From assembly GCF_003260125.1 (NCBI RefSeq), contig NZ_QHKO01000007.1:175833-239832 (forward strand): DNA of 64,000 bases. The letters are read 5' to 3'. The position numbers were made by a program, and so were the translations under genes. The DNA is from Lujinxingia litoralis. Lineage in GTDB: Bacteria; Myxococcota_A; Bradymonadia; Bradymonadales; Bradymonadaceae. Positions 25,507-34,823 of the stretch are shown here, in pieces. Positions within the stretch are counted from its first letter, which is position 1. Each line of letters starts with the position of its first letter. The notes below the pieces were generated by a model. The model worked only from the letters and a program-made list of their open reading frames with translations, searched no databases and was not told where the DNA came from.

Positions 25507-27432
25507 ATGACGACGCTAGACTCACGAGTTCCCGAAGGGCCCCTGGCCGAGAAGTGGAGCAAGCGCCTGCACGAGATGAAGCTCGTGGCGCCGAACAACA
25601 AGCGTAAGCAGAAGATCATCGTGGTCGGCACCGGTCTGGCCGGGGCGTCGGCAGCGGCCTCCCTTGGCGAGCTCGGCTACCATGTGGACGCCTTCTGCAT
25701 CACCGACTCGCCGCGTCGCGCGCACTCCATCGCGGCGCAGGGAGGGATCAACGCCGCCAAAAACTACCCCAACGATGGGGACAGCGTCTGGCGACTCTTC
25801 TACGACACGATCAAGGGTGGCGACTTCCGCAGTCGTGAGGCCAACGTTCACCGTCTGGCCGAAGTCAGCAACAGCATCATCGACCAGGCCGTGGCGCAGG
25901 GCGTGCCCTTTGCCCGCGAGTACGGCGGAGAGCTGGCCAACCGCTCCTTCGGGGGCGCGCAGGTCTCGCGTACCTTTTATGCGCGCGGTCAGACCGGTCA
26001 GCAGCTTCTGCTGGGGGCCTACCAGGCGCTGATGCGGCAGGTCGACTCGGGTTCGGTGACGATGTACCCGCGCCGCGAGATGCTTGACCTGGTGGTGATC
26101 GACGGCAAAGCCCGTGGGATCATCACGCGTAACCTGATCACTGGCGAGCTGGAGCGTCACCAGGCCGACGCCGTGGTGCTGTGCACCGGGGGTTACGGGC
26201 GCGTCTACTTCCTGTCGACCAACGCCTTTAACTCCAACGGTACGGCGGCCTGGCGCTGCTACAAGCGCGGCGCGCACTTTGCCAACCCCTGCTACGTGCA
26301 GATTCACCCGACCTGCATTCCGCAGTCGGGCGACTACCAGTCGAAGCTCACGCTGATGAGCGAGAGTCTGCGCAACGACGGGCGCGTCTGGGTTCCCAAA
26401 GATAAGGCGGATGTGAAGACGCCGCCCAACGAGATCCCGGAAGAGAAGCGCGACTATTATCTGGAGCGCAAGTACCCGAGCTTCGGCAACCTGGTGCCGC
26501 GCGACGTGGCCTCGCGAAACGCCAAGTACGTCTGCGATGAAGGGCGGGGCGTGGGCGCGACGGGACGCGCGGTTTACCTGGATTTCCGCGACGCGATCAA
26601 GAATCAGGGCCGCGATGCCATCGCCGATAAGTACGGTAACCTCTTCCATATGTATGAGAAGATCACCGGCGAAAACCCCTACGAAGCGCCGATGCGCATT
26701 TACCCGGCGGTCCACTACACCATGGGTGGTCTGTGGGTGGATTACGAGCTGATGAGTACCATCCCGGGGCTCTTCGTGGCCGGGGAGGCCAACTTCTCAG
26801 ATCACGGTGCCAACCGCCTGGGCGCCAGCGCCCTGATGCAGGGGCTGGCCGACGGCTACTTCGTGGTGCCCTTCTCGGTGGGGAACTACCTGGCCAACCA
26901 CAAGGTGGAGCCGGTCAGCACCGATCACGCCGCGTTTGAGCAGACCGAAGAAGAGGTCACGGCGTACATCCAGAAGATGCTGGAGGTGGGTAAGAAGGGC
27001 AATCGCACGGTCATCGAGATCTACCGGGACCTTGGCGAAATCATGTACGACCAGGTCGGCATGAGCCGTACTCCGGAAGGGCTTAAAGAGGCCATCGGCA
27101 AGATTCAGAAGCTGCGCGAGGAGTTCTGGACCAACGTCAAGATTCCGGGAAGCGGCGACGAGTTCAACAAGATGCTCGAGGTCGCCGGCCGTCTGGCCGA
27201 CTTCCTGGAGCTGGCCGAGCTGATGGCCAAAGACGCGTTGAACCGTGATGAGTCGTGCGGCGGGCACTTCCGCGAAGACCACCAGACCCCTGAGGGTGAG
27301 GCCAAGCGCGACGATGAGAACTTCTGCTACGTGGCGGCCTGGGCTTACAAGGGCGGCGACGCCGCTCCTGAGTTGATCAAGGAGTCGCTGGAGTTTGAGA
27401 ACGTGGAGCTGAGCACCCGCAGCTACAAGTAA
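25507..27432 (+). CDS. sdhA: Succinate dehydrogenase / fumarate reductase flavoprotein subunit
   Basis: The protein has 641 residues from the ATG at 25507; GGAGG lies 4 bases ahead inside the end of sdhC. The FAD-binding Rossmann motif VVGTGLAGASAAASLGE begins near residue 39. AHSIAAQGGINAAKN (near 73) carries the His that binds FAD covalently. Later blocks include CTGGYGRVYFLSTNA and YTMGGLWVDYE. The C-terminal part has the capping and helical domains, and the active-site Arg/His set appears intact. It oxidises succinate to fumarate in the citric-acid cycle. The length fits the B-type enzyme (about 640 residues). Confidence 0.95.
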   Translation: MTTLDSRVPEGPLAEKWSKRLHEMKLVAPNNKRKQKIIVVGTGLAGASAAASLGELGYHVDAFCITDSPRRAHSIAAQGGINAAKNYPNDGDSVWRLFYDTIKGGDFRSREANVHRLAEVSNSIIDQAVAQGVPFAREYGGELANRSFGGAQVSRTFYARGQTGQQLLLGAYQALMRQVDSGSVTMYPRREMLDLVVIDGKARGIITRNLITGELERHQADAVVLCTGGYGRVYFLSTNAFNSNGTAAWRCYKRGAHFANPCYVQIHPTCIPQSGDYQSKLTLMSESLRNDGRVWVPKDKADVKTPPNEIPEEKRDYYLERKYPSFGNLVPRDVASRNAKYVCDEGRGVGATGRAVYLDFRDAIKNQGRDAIADKYGNLFHMYEKITGENPYEAPMRIYPAVHYTMGGLWVDYELMSTIPGLFVAGEANFSDHGANRLGASALMQGLADGYFVVPFSVGNYLANHKVEPVSTDHAAFEQTEEEVTAYIQKMLEVGKKGNRTVIEIYRDLGEIMYDQVGMSRTPEGLKEAIGKIQKLREEFWTNVKIPGSGDEFNKMLEVAGRLADFLELAELMAKDALNRDESCGGHFREDHQTPEGEAKRDDENFCYVAAWAYKGGDAAPELIKESLEFENVELSTRSYK

Positions 27433-27521
27433 GTCGCCTGGCGGCAGGTCGAGGCGGCGCCGATTGAGGCGCCGCTGACGAGCGGCCCACACGCGCCCTG
27501 GACGCGCAGCAAGGAGTAACG

Positions 27522-28280
27522 ATGCACGACAATACGATGACCGTACACCTGAAGGTGTGGAGACAGGCGGGCCCTGACGTCGAGGGGCGATTTGAGTCTT
27601 ACTCCGCCGAGATCAACCCCCACATGTCCTTTTTGGAGATGCTGGATGTGGTCAACGAAGACCTCATCAAGAAGGGGGAGATGCCCATTGAGTTTGATAA
27701 CGACTGCCGCGAAGGGATCTGCGGAACCTGTGGTTGCGTGGTCAACGGCCAGGCCCACGGGCTGGAGCGCGGCACGACGGTGTGCCAGCTTCACATGCGC
27801 AGCTTCCGCGATGGCGAGACGATCGTCATTGAGCCCTGGCGCGCCGAAGCCTTCCCGGTGATCCGGGATCTGGTGGTGGATCGCGGGGCGTTTGACCGCA
27901 TCATTTCGGCCGGCGGATACGTTTCGGTGAACACCGGACCGAAGCCCGATGCCAATGCTGTGAAGATCGGCAAGGATCTCTCGGATAAGGCCTTTGATTC
28001 GGCGGCTTGCATCGGGTGTGGCGCCTGCGTGGCAGCTTGCCCCAATGCGTCGGCGTCGCTCTTCACCGGCGCCAAAATCACCCAGCTGGCGCTGATGCCG
28101 CAGGGCGCGCCCGAGCGCGGGCGTCGTGTGCGCGCGATGGTCGACCAGATGGACGCCGAAGGGTTTGGCAACTGCTCGAACATCGGCGAGTGCGAGGCGG
28201 CCTGTCCCAAGGAAATCTCGCTGGATAATATCGCGACGATGAAGCGTGAGTACCTGCGGGCGATGTTCACCGACAACTGA
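27522..28280 (+). CDS. sdhB: Succinate dehydrogenase iron-sulfur subunit
   Basis: This 252-residue subunit has three clusters. CREGICGTCGC with a downstream Cys (TVCQLH) binds the 2Fe-2S centre. CIGCGACVAACP and CSNIGECEAACP bind the 4Fe-4S and 3Fe-4S centres. AAGGAG lies 6 bases before the ATG. It links the flavoprotein to the membrane cytochrome b subunit. It is the last gene of sdhCAB, about 90 bp after sdhA, and is followed by a strong terminator. Confidence 0.95.
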   Translation: MHDNTMTVHLKVWRQAGPDVEGRFESYSAEINPHMSFLEMLDVVNEDLIKKGEMPIEFDNDCREGICGTCGCVVNGQAHGLERGTTVCQLHMRSFRDGETIVIEPWRAEAFPVIRDLVVDRGAFDRIISAGGYVSVNTGPKPDANAVKIGKDLSDKAFDSAACIGCGACVAACPNASASLFTGAKITQLALMPQGAPERGRRVRAMVDQMDAEGFGNCSNIGECEAACPKEISLDNIATMKREYLRAMFTDN

Positions 28281-28351
28281 GCTGGGCATTTTCCTCGGGG
28301 AGCGCAGGTGGCCGCCGGGGAAATCAGCTCGGGTTGTACGTCGTACGCATG

Positions 28352-28383
28352 AAAAAACCGCCGGCATATGCCGGCGGTTTTTT
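28352..28383. terminator. Terminator of sdhCAB
   Basis: AAAAAACCGCCGGCATATGC followed by CGGCGGTTTTTT forms a perfect stem with A and T runs on both sides, so it may also serve the opposite strand. Confidence 0.92.
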
Positions 28384-28415
28384 GACGTCTGGAGGGGGAT
28401 TTTGACCGCGTCGGG

Positions 28416-28479
28416 GGTGACTCCCGGTTCTTGCGCGGGGTGACTCCCGGTTCTTGCGCGGGGTGACTCCCGGTTCTTG
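28416..28479 (+). repeat. Three 23-bp GACTCCCGG-family repeats after sdhB
   Basis: GGTGACTCCCGGTTCTTG (form A) occurs at 28416, 28439 and 28462, exactly 23 bp apart, joined by CGCGG. Confidence 0.95.
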
Positions 28480-28594
28480 AAAGGTCTTTGGTTTCAAGAG
28501 GTTGGGAGGGTTTTTGGCGTCGCCTTTCAGGTCCGGAAGTTCGTATATAGAGGACCTCCGATTCTTGAAAGAGGGCGCCCTTTCGGGGATGCGG

Positions 28595-28612
28595 GGTGAC
28601 TCCCGGTTCTTG
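28595..28612 (+). repeat. Single GACTCCCGG-family repeat
   Basis: One exact form A copy (GGTGACTCCCGGTTCTTG) lies 116 bp after the last member of the preceding array, in the gap before the convergent GHMP kinase gene. Confidence 0.9.
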
Positions 28613-28665
28613 AGCTACCTGTCATGTCAGGGCAATGGGCCCAGTGTGAGGTGGGGTCTTGCTGG

Positions 28666-29637
28666 TCATTCGTTCAACGCCAGCGTGATGCGATCCTGGA
28701 AGAGAGCCCTCGGCGTGGCCTGCTCTCGGTGCCAGGCCACGAGCGAAAAATCGCCGCCGCCAGCGCCTGAGGGTTTGGCATACGCGCCGAGGTTCAGGGC
28801 CTGCTCGCGGAGGGCGCGGTGGGCCGGGGTGATAATGGGCAGGTCGCAGTGCGCGCCGAGGGTTTCCATCGCGTGGTCGGCTTGCTGAAAGGCGTCGAGC
28901 CACCGGTGGGTGTCGTTGTTCAGAGTCGCGTCGAGTGCGCGCTCAGCCTGGGTGGCGATGCTTTTGAGGGTGGCGGCAATGAGGGGGAGGTTGTGCGCCA
29001 GTGCCGCATTGAGGCCACGGATAAACGAGACGGAGGATGCCGGCGCGCCGGTCCAGACGGCGATCAGGCCGAGGTCGTCGGGCAAGGTGAGGCCGGCGAG
29101 GATCGCGGCGTCGGCGATGAGGTGTTCGCCATCGCGGGGCGCGACGCTCAGATGGGCACCCGGGTCCGGAAGTTGTGCTCGGGTCAGGCGATAGCTCAGC
29201 GTGCCGCCGAAGGCGCTGGCGGCGACATCGGCGCCGCTGCCTTTGCCGCCCTGGAGATTGCGATGGGCGCGGTGGGCGATCTCGAAGGTCTGGGCCGGTG
29301 TGAGTTCCGGGGCCAGCGCTTTGATGATGGCGACGGTGGAGGCGGCCGAGGAGCCCAGGCCGAGTTTCTGGTTGCGTTCGTAGAGCTCGCGGACGTCCAG
29401 GCGAAGCCGTGCGAGGGTCGATGCATCGTCCGGCCGCCCCAGGGCGGCCAGCGCGGCGCGAGGCAGGGCGAGCGCCGATGAGAGCGCGGCGCCCTCAACC
29501 CGGTAGGAGGTCTGTTCGGGGTGGAGGCTGGCCTGTACGGCCCGCTCGGTGGCCACCACCAGGCTACGGCCACCGGCCAGTACGGCGTACTCGCCAAAGA
29601 GAAAGAGTTTGCTGGGGGCGCGTACGGCGGTGGTCAT
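28666..29637 (-). CDS. GHMP-family kinase, mevalonate/phosphomevalonate kinase-like
   Basis: The protein has 323 residues. The N-terminus APSKLFLFGEYAVLAGG is the GHMP substrate motif in the form seen in mevalonate and phosphomevalonate kinases. GLGSSAASTVAIIKAL (near residue 95) is the phosphate-binding loop. GAYAKPSGAGGGDFSLV near the C-terminus is the third GHMP motif. The GEYAVL form leans towards phosphomevalonate kinase, but no other mevalonate-pathway gene lies nearby, so the substrate is open. It could also act on another small alcohol. The gene is separate from sdhCAB and faces it. Confidence 0.8.
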   Translation of the reverse strand: MTTAVRAPSKLFLFGEYAVLAGGRSLVVATERAVQASLHPEQTSYRVEGAALSSALALPRAALAALGRPDDASTLARLRLDVRELYERNQKLGLGSSAASTVAIIKALAPELTPAQTFEIAHRAHRNLQGGKGSGADVAASAFGGTLSYRLTRAQLPDPGAHLSVAPRDGEHLIADAAILAGLTLPDDLGLIAVWTGAPASSVSFIRGLNAALAHNLPLIAATLKSIATQAERALDATLNNDTHRWLDAFQQADHAMETLGAHCDLPIITPAHRALREQALNLGAYAKPSGAGGGDFSLVAWHREQATPRALFQDRITLALNE

Positions 29638-29761
29638 AAAAGTCGCGTGGGAATCAGGGGAGGGCAGTCAAAGCGGAGCGCCGCGCTCTCGTCCCGGCGA
29701 GGGGCAGTCGGAGCGCGGCGCTTCGGGGATGTTTCGCAGCTCGAAGATCAGGGCTGGCCCA

Positions 29762-32089
29762 TCAGTTGCTTTCGTTGGCCAGGGCTGCTTCGGCGACGTT
29801 GTCGGGGAAGAATTCGAAGCTCAAGACCCCGTCCTTCACGCCAATCTGGGCTTCGCCACCCTGTTGGAGCGCGCCGAAGAGAATCTCTTCGGCCAGGGGC
29901 TGCTTGATATGTTCCTGAATCACGCGTGCCAGCGGACGCGCTCCCAGTTTTTCATCGTAGCCTCGCTCGGCCAGCCAGATGCGGGCGTCATCATCCAGGG
30001 TGACACGCACATTGCGGTCGCTGAGCTGGAACTCCAGCTCGTCGATAAATTTATCGACCACCCGCACGATCACACTCTGAGGCAGGGGTTGGAAGACGAT
30101 TACGTTGTCCAGACGGTTGCGGAACTCTGGCGCGAAGGTCTTCTCCAGGGCTTTGTTGCCCCTCGAGACATCAATGCGCTGGTTGAATCCCACCACGTTC
30201 TGGGCCATCTCGTGCGCGCCGGCGTTGGAGGTCATGATCAGGATGACGTTGCGGAAGTCGGCCTCGCGCCCGTTGTTATCGGTGAGCTTGGCGTTATCCA
30301 TCACCTGCAAGAGCACGTTGAAGATATCAGGGTGGGCCTTCTCGATCTCGTCGAGCAGGAGCACCGCGTGCGGGGTTTTGCGAATGGCTTCGGTGAGCAG
30401 CCCGCCCTGGTCGTAGCCCACGTACCCGGGAGGGGCGCCGATCAGGCGGCTGACGGCGTGGCGCTCCATGTATTCGCTCATGTCAAAGCGCACAAAGCCG
30501 ATGCCCAGGGCGGTGGCCAGCTGACGGGCCACCTCGGTTTTGCCCACCCCGGTGGGGCCGGCGAAGACGAAACTTCCCACCGGCTTGTCGGGTCGGGTGA
30601 GACCGGCCCGGCTCATCTTGACGGCAGTGACCACCGCGTCGATGGCGTCGTCCTGGCCGTAGACCGTCTCCTTGAGTGCAGTGCGTAGTTGATGGAGGCG
30701 ATCCTTTTCGCTGCCCTGGACCTTGAGCTGAGGGATACGTGCGATCTTGGCGACCACGTCCTCGATATGTTCGGCGTCGATGATATTGGTGGGTAGCTCG
30801 GCGCGGTGGATGCGGTGGCGGGCGCCGGCCTCGTCGATCACGTCGATGGCTTTGTCGGGCAGCGCGCGTTCGGTGATGTGCTTGGCGGCCAGGTCGGCGG
30901 CCAGGTCAATGGCCTCATCGGTGTAGACCACGTCGTGGAAGGCTTCGTAGTGGCGCTTGAGTCCGCGCAGAATCTCGCGGGTCTCCTCCACGGAGGGCTC
31001 GATCACGTCGATCTTCTGGAAGCGTCGGGCCAGGGCGCGATCGCGATCAAAACTTTTGCGGAACTCCTCATGGGTGGTGGAGCCGATGCAGCGCAACGAG
31101 CCGTCGCCCAGGGCGGGCTTAAGGATGTTGGAGGCGTCCATGGTCGAGCCGCTGGTGGCGCCGGCGCCCACAATGGTGTGAATCTCATCGATGAAGAGGA
31201 TGGCGTTTTTGCGCTTCTGCAGGGCTTTGATCACCGCCTTGAGACGCTGCTCAAACTGGCCGCGGAACTTGGTGCCGGCCAGCAGCCCGCCCAGATCCAG
31301 GGACCAGATCTCGGCATCGTCGAGCACCGAGGGCACCTGACCGTGGGCGATGCGTCGGGCCAGGCCTTCGGCCACCGCGGTCTTGCCCACGCCCGGGTCG
31401 CCCACAAAGACCGGGTTGTTCTTACGCCGGCGGCAGAGCACCTGGACGGTGCGCTCGATCTCGGAGTCGCGTCCGATCAGCGGATCGATGCGCCCGCGTC
31501 GCGCGCGCTCCACCAGATTGGTGCAGTAGTTCTCCAGCGGGTTCTGCACCCCTTCGCCGTCTTCTTCCTCCTCCATGCGGGGGGGGGAATCATCCCACTC
31601 GGGCTCTTCATCGAAGCTCCCAGGGCGCTCCTCGTCGTCCAGGCGGCTGACCCCGTGGCTGATGTAGCTGACCACATCCAGGCGGCTGACGTTCTGGTTC
31701 TCCAGAAAGAAGACCGCGTGGCTGTCGGGCTCGCTGAACAGGGCCACCAGGACGTTGCCGCCGTTGACCTCGGTCTGGCCCGAGGAGCGCACATGCATGA
31801 TCGCGCGCTGCATCACCCGCTGGAAGGCGACTGTCTGGACCGGCTCGGCGTTAAATTCGGCCGGGAGCTTGTCGAGGTTCTCGTCGAGGAAGCCGTCGAG
31901 ATCGCCGGTGAGGCGGTCGATGTCGACGCCGACCTGACGCAGGATGCGGCGGGTGGTCTCGTCGTAGCACAAGACGTAGAGCAGGTGCTCCAGGGTCAAA
32001 TACTCGTGGCGACGCTGCTTGGCCTCACGGACCGCCGCGAAGAGGGCGATTTCGAGATCTTTTTGAATCATGACCTTAGGCTCCGGCAA
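29762..32089 (-). CDS. clpA: ATP-dependent Clp protease ATP-binding subunit ClpA
   Basis: This 775-residue AAA+ unfoldase has an N-domain (residues 1-140) that binds ClpS, then an acidic linker. The first AAA module has GDPGVGKTAVAEGL and the sensor block ILFIDEIHTIVGAG. The second has GPTGVGKTEVARQL and LLLDEIEKAHPDI. In the position of the ClpP-docking IGL loop it has VGF (within AQNVVGFNQRI), so docking to ClpP is expected. It unfolds N-degron and SsrA-tagged proteins for ClpP. clpS lies immediately upstream, the usual arrangement. clpP is not in the window. Confidence 0.95.
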   Translation of the reverse strand: MPEPKVMIQKDLEIALFAAVREAKQRRHEYLTLEHLLYVLCYDETTRRILRQVGVDIDRLTGDLDGFLDENLDKLPAEFNAEPVQTVAFQRVMQRAIMHVRSSGQTEVNGGNVLVALFSEPDSHAVFFLENQNVSRLDVVSYISHGVSRLDDEERPGSFDEEPEWDDSPPRMEEEEDGEGVQNPLENYCTNLVERARRGRIDPLIGRDSEIERTVQVLCRRRKNNPVFVGDPGVGKTAVAEGLARRIAHGQVPSVLDDAEIWSLDLGGLLAGTKFRGQFEQRLKAVIKALQKRKNAILFIDEIHTIVGAGATSGSTMDASNILKPALGDGSLRCIGSTTHEEFRKSFDRDRALARRFQKIDVIEPSVEETREILRGLKRHYEAFHDVVYTDEAIDLAADLAAKHITERALPDKAIDVIDEAGARHRIHRAELPTNIIDAEHIEDVVAKIARIPQLKVQGSEKDRLHQLRTALKETVYGQDDAIDAVVTAVKMSRAGLTRPDKPVGSFVFAGPTGVGKTEVARQLATALGIGFVRFDMSEYMERHAVSRLIGAPPGYVGYDQGGLLTEAIRKTPHAVLLLDEIEKAHPDIFNVLLQVMDNAKLTDNNGREADFRNVILIMTSNAGAHEMAQNVVGFNQRIDVSRGNKALEKTFAPEFRNRLDNVIVFQPLPQSVIVRVVDKFIDELEFQLSDRNVRVTLDDDARIWLAERGYDEKLGARPLARVIQEHIKQPLAEEILFGALQQGGEAQIGVKDGVLSFEFFPDNVAEAALANESN

Positions 32090-32169
32090 GAGGACCGCAT
32101 CGAGAAAGAGGTGGGAAGAACATAAGGAGGGTGGGCAGGCGGGGGCGCCTTAACAGGACGGACGCAGGT

Positions 32170-32478
32170 TTACTCGGGTTCCATGGTGACCATCAACGGA
32201 TGGCCTTCACGCCGGGCCATGGCGATGGTGGTCTCGACTTTGGTCTCGGCGACCTCCCGCGGGTAGGTGCCGGCGACGCCGTGACCGTGGTTGTGCACGC
32301 GTAGCATAATCTGAGCGCTCTCTGCGGGACTTTTGCGGAAGACCCGTTCCAGGACCTCCACGACAAACTCCATGGTGGTGTAGTTGTCGTTATGAAAGAT
32401 AACCTTGAAGAGCCGGGGTTTTTTGAGCCGGGTTTTCTTCTCGGTGACGACATCACTATCCCAATCGTGCTGACTCAA
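32170..32478 (-). CDS. clpS: ATP-dependent Clp protease adaptor ClpS
   Basis: The protein has 102 residues if it starts at the TTG at 32478, which is preceded by GGGAGTAGGGA. This gives the normal ClpS length; the open frame upstream to 32592 adds 38 residues with no family match. The core has the ClpS fold motifs KVIFHNDNYTTMEFVV (Asn/Asp of the N-degron pocket), MLRVHNHGHGVAGTYPREVAETK and the C-terminal GHPLMVTMEPE. ClpS delivers proteins with bulky N-terminal residues to ClpA. The gene lies 80 bp before clpA. Confidence 0.9.
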   Translation of the reverse strand: MSQHDWDSDVVTEKKTRLKKPRLFKVIFHNDNYTTMEFVVEVLERVFRKSPAESAQIMLRVHNHGHGVAGTYPREVAETKVETTIAMARREGHPLMVTMEPE

Positions 32479-32718
32479 ATCCCTACTCCCAATCCAGGAT
32501 GCGCCGCCGCAGCGGACCGGCCGCAAGGCAGGGGCCAAACGCGCCCCAGACCAGTGAACCCGCCGGCGCCACTCCACTACGGAGCGCGCCACAACGAGCT
32601 TGCCGCTGGCGTCGAAGGCCCTTACCTAGAAAGCTAAGCGCCGTTGAGGTGAACAAAAGGCGAGAGTGTGACCGCCGAGGCGATCGCTTTCTCGACTAAC
32701 CTACAGGAGGCTGTGACT

Positions 32719-33324
32719 ATGCCGGATACAGATGTGTTGCCCTACGATGACCCCTTTGACTGGTTTGAGGCCTGGTATGAACGTGCTCAGCACGCCGGGC
32801 TCCTGGAGCCCACGGCCATGAGCCTGGCCACGGTCGATGCAGGGGGGCAGCCGGCGGTGCGCATTGTGTTGCTCAAGCAGGTCGATCGCAAGGGCTTTGT
32901 CTTCTACACCAACTTTGAGAGCCGCAAGGGCCGGGCGTTGTTGGCGGAGCCTAAGTGTGGGCTCAACTTCTACTGGCCCCAGCTCGGTCAGCAGGTGCGG
33001 GTGGAGGGCGTGGCTCACCGGGTCAGTCCGCAGGAGGCCGACGCGTATTTCGCCAGTCGAGCTCGCGGCAGTCAGCTGGGGGCCTGGGCCTCTCAGCAGA
33101 GCCGCCCGCTGGCCTCGCGCGCCGACCTGGAGGAGGCACTGGCCGAAGTCGAGGCGCGTTTTCAGGGGCAGGAGGTGCCGCGACCGCCTCATTGGTCGGG
33201 GATGCGCGTGGTGCCCACGCGCATCGAGTTCTGGCAGGCCGGGGAGAGCCGTCTGCACGATCGCTGGGAGTTTGTGCGCCCGACGCCCGAGGTGCCCTTT
33301 GAGCGCCACCGGCTCTTTCCCTGA
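32719..33324 (+). CDS. pdxH: Pyridoxamine 5'-phosphate oxidase
   Basis: This 201-residue enzyme starts at the ATG at 32719 with AGGAGG eight bases upstream; the frame is open 51 bases further back. It has the FMN and substrate motifs of PdxH: VRIVLLKQVDRKGFVFYTN, ESRKGRALL, QVRVEGVAHRVS, and at the C-terminus GESRLHDRWEFVR with the conserved HDR. It converts pyridoxine or pyridoxamine phosphate to pyridoxal 5'-phosphate using oxygen. The nearby PLP enzyme (diaminopimelate decarboxylase) uses this cofactor, but there is no operon link. Confidence 0.95.
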   Translation: MPDTDVLPYDDPFDWFEAWYERAQHAGLLEPTAMSLATVDAGGQPAVRIVLLKQVDRKGFVFYTNFESRKGRALLAEPKCGLNFYWPQLGQQVRVEGVAHRVSPQEADAYFASRARGSQLGAWASQQSRPLASRADLEEALAEVEARFQGQEVPRPPHWSGMRVVPTRIEFWQAGESRLHDRWEFVRPTPEVPFERHRLFP

Positions 33325-33511
33325 AGGCCGGCCCCAGGGGCCCGGCGCCCGGAGACGTTGACCGCCGTGGTACGCGCCGCTAGGTTAACCGGGTTCCATT
33401 GGACACAAATCTCTCAACGTGGTTGGACGCCGGACGTTTCTTTACTCCCGGTGCCGATCGATGGCTGGCTTTTCTGCGCGCGTCCAGCGGGCGCGCCCCT
33501 GAGGTGGGGAT

Positions 33512-34576
33512 ATGACGCAACAGAAGAAAGGAAGTTACATGAAGGATGCCGTCTCGCTTCTGGGCGCGACGGTGCCGATTCTGGGCCTTAACGCCGCGGT
33601 GTACGCCGGGTTTTTTCTGGTGGCAGTGGTGTGGTTTGGCGTCTGGGCGGCGATCACCTTCTTTGTGGCCAAGCTGGTGCCGGCGGCGGCCTGGATCTGC
33701 GTGATCATCGCGCTGGGGGCCGGTGGGTTTGCCTGGCGCATGGCCCGGCGCTACCTGCTCTACATGGTCAAGGGCGCGCATATCGCGGCGATGACCGAAG
33801 TTTTGCTCGGACGCGACGTGCCCCGAGGTGCCGGCCAGATTCAGTACGCCCGAGATATTGTCACCCGGTATTTCAAAGACGTTTCGGTGCTCTTCGGGTT
33901 GGATGCGCTGATCAACGGTACGGTCAAGGCCTTTACCGGCACCTTTGTGCGCATTATCAACTTCATCCCGCTGCCCGGGGACTTTCAAAGGCTCATCCGC
34001 ATCGTGCAGCAGATTATCAACCGTTCGCTCTCCTACGTCGATGAAGCCATCCTCAGTTACGCCATCGCCCGGCGCGAGGAAAACGTCTGGAACAGCGCGC
34101 GTCACGGCATCGTGCTCTACGGGCAGAGCTACAAGCCGATTCTTTTCACCACGATCAAGGCCTATCTGATCGGGAAGGCGTTCTCCCTGGCCTTTTTTGC
34201 GATGGTGCTGGTGCCGGGGCTGCTCATCGCCACGGTGGTGGGCAAGCAGGCCATTGAGATGCAGTCGATCATCACGATCATCGCCTTTATCATCGCGGCG
34301 GTGGGCGGCCGGCTGCTGGAGCTGGCGTTTTATGAGCCCTTCGCGCTGGCCTACACCATGGTGACCTACCACCGGGAGATCGAGGGCAAGCAGCCCGATC
34401 CGGAGTGGGATCGCAAACTGCAGAGCGCCAGCGAGTCGTTTCGCAAGCTGATCGGCAAGGCGGAGGAGGCCGGCTTGAAGGCGGGCGATAAGGTCGGGCT
34501 TCCGCAGGCCGCGCCGGCCGGGGCCGGGGTCTCAGCGGCGGCCGAGGCGCCGGTCGTCGAGCCTCCGAGGAGGTAA
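33512..34576 (+). CDS. Polytopic membrane protein of unknown function
   Basis: The protein has 354 residues. Two adjacent helices lie near residues 20-75 and two or three more near 220-275 (SLAFFAMVLVPGLLIATVV, ITIIAFIIAAVGGRLLELAF). Between them is an amphipathic cytosolic region with RYFKDVSVLFGLDALINGTV and RREENVWNSARHGIVLYGQ. The last 60 residues are soluble, basic and Ala/Pro-rich. I do not recognise the family. The start has GGTGGGG upstream; a second ATG at 33539 is possible. A perfect 21-bp hairpin follows the gene. Confidence 0.65.
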   Translation: MTQQKKGSYMKDAVSLLGATVPILGLNAAVYAGFFLVAVVWFGVWAAITFFVAKLVPAAAWICVIIALGAGGFAWRMARRYLLYMVKGAHIAAMTEVLLGRDVPRGAGQIQYARDIVTRYFKDVSVLFGLDALINGTVKAFTGTFVRIINFIPLPGDFQRLIRIVQQIINRSLSYVDEAILSYAIARREENVWNSARHGIVLYGQSYKPILFTTIKAYLIGKAFSLAFFAMVLVPGLLIATVVGKQAIEMQSIITIIAFIIAAVGGRLLELAFYEPFALAYTMVTYHREIEGKQPDPEWDRKLQSASESFRKLIGKAEEAGLKAGDKVGLPQAAPAGAGVSAAAEAPVVEPPRR

Positions 34577-34633
34577 ACGCGAGCCGCGCATCCACCGGCG
34601 CGCGCGCCTAAGTGGTGTCGCGTCGCGGTGGCG

Positions 34634-34680
34634 CAACGAACAAAGGGTGTGGCGGAATGCGCCACACCCTTTGTTCGTTG
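34634..34680. terminator. Perfect 21-bp inverted repeat (hairpin)
   Basis: Arms at 34634-34654 and 34660-34680 are exact reverse complements with a 5-base loop. The stem begins CAACGAACAAAGGGTG. There is no T run directly after it, so it may act as a rho-independent-like barrier, an RNA stabiliser or a protein-binding palindrome. It lies between a membrane-protein gene and the thiolase gene, both on the plus strand. Confidence 0.85.
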
Positions 34681-34823
34681 TGAGGGCGCTGATTGTGGTG
34701 TAACCCATTCTCATCTCAAACTTCGGCGCGCCTCTTTTATGTCGCGTCACTTTCGCGCACCCCCTTTCATCGGATGGCGGGGGCAGTACTCGCCCCGTAG
34801 GTCCGGTCAGCCCAGGAGATTTC

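Noticed and set aside
32479..32592. 38-residue N-terminal extension of ClpS
   Set aside because: ClpS is about 100 residues; the TTG at 32478 has a purine-rich site upstream and gives the normal length.
33325..33360. GC-rich imperfect hairpin after pdxH
   Set aside because: The stem has a bulge and no T run; too weak to call a terminator.
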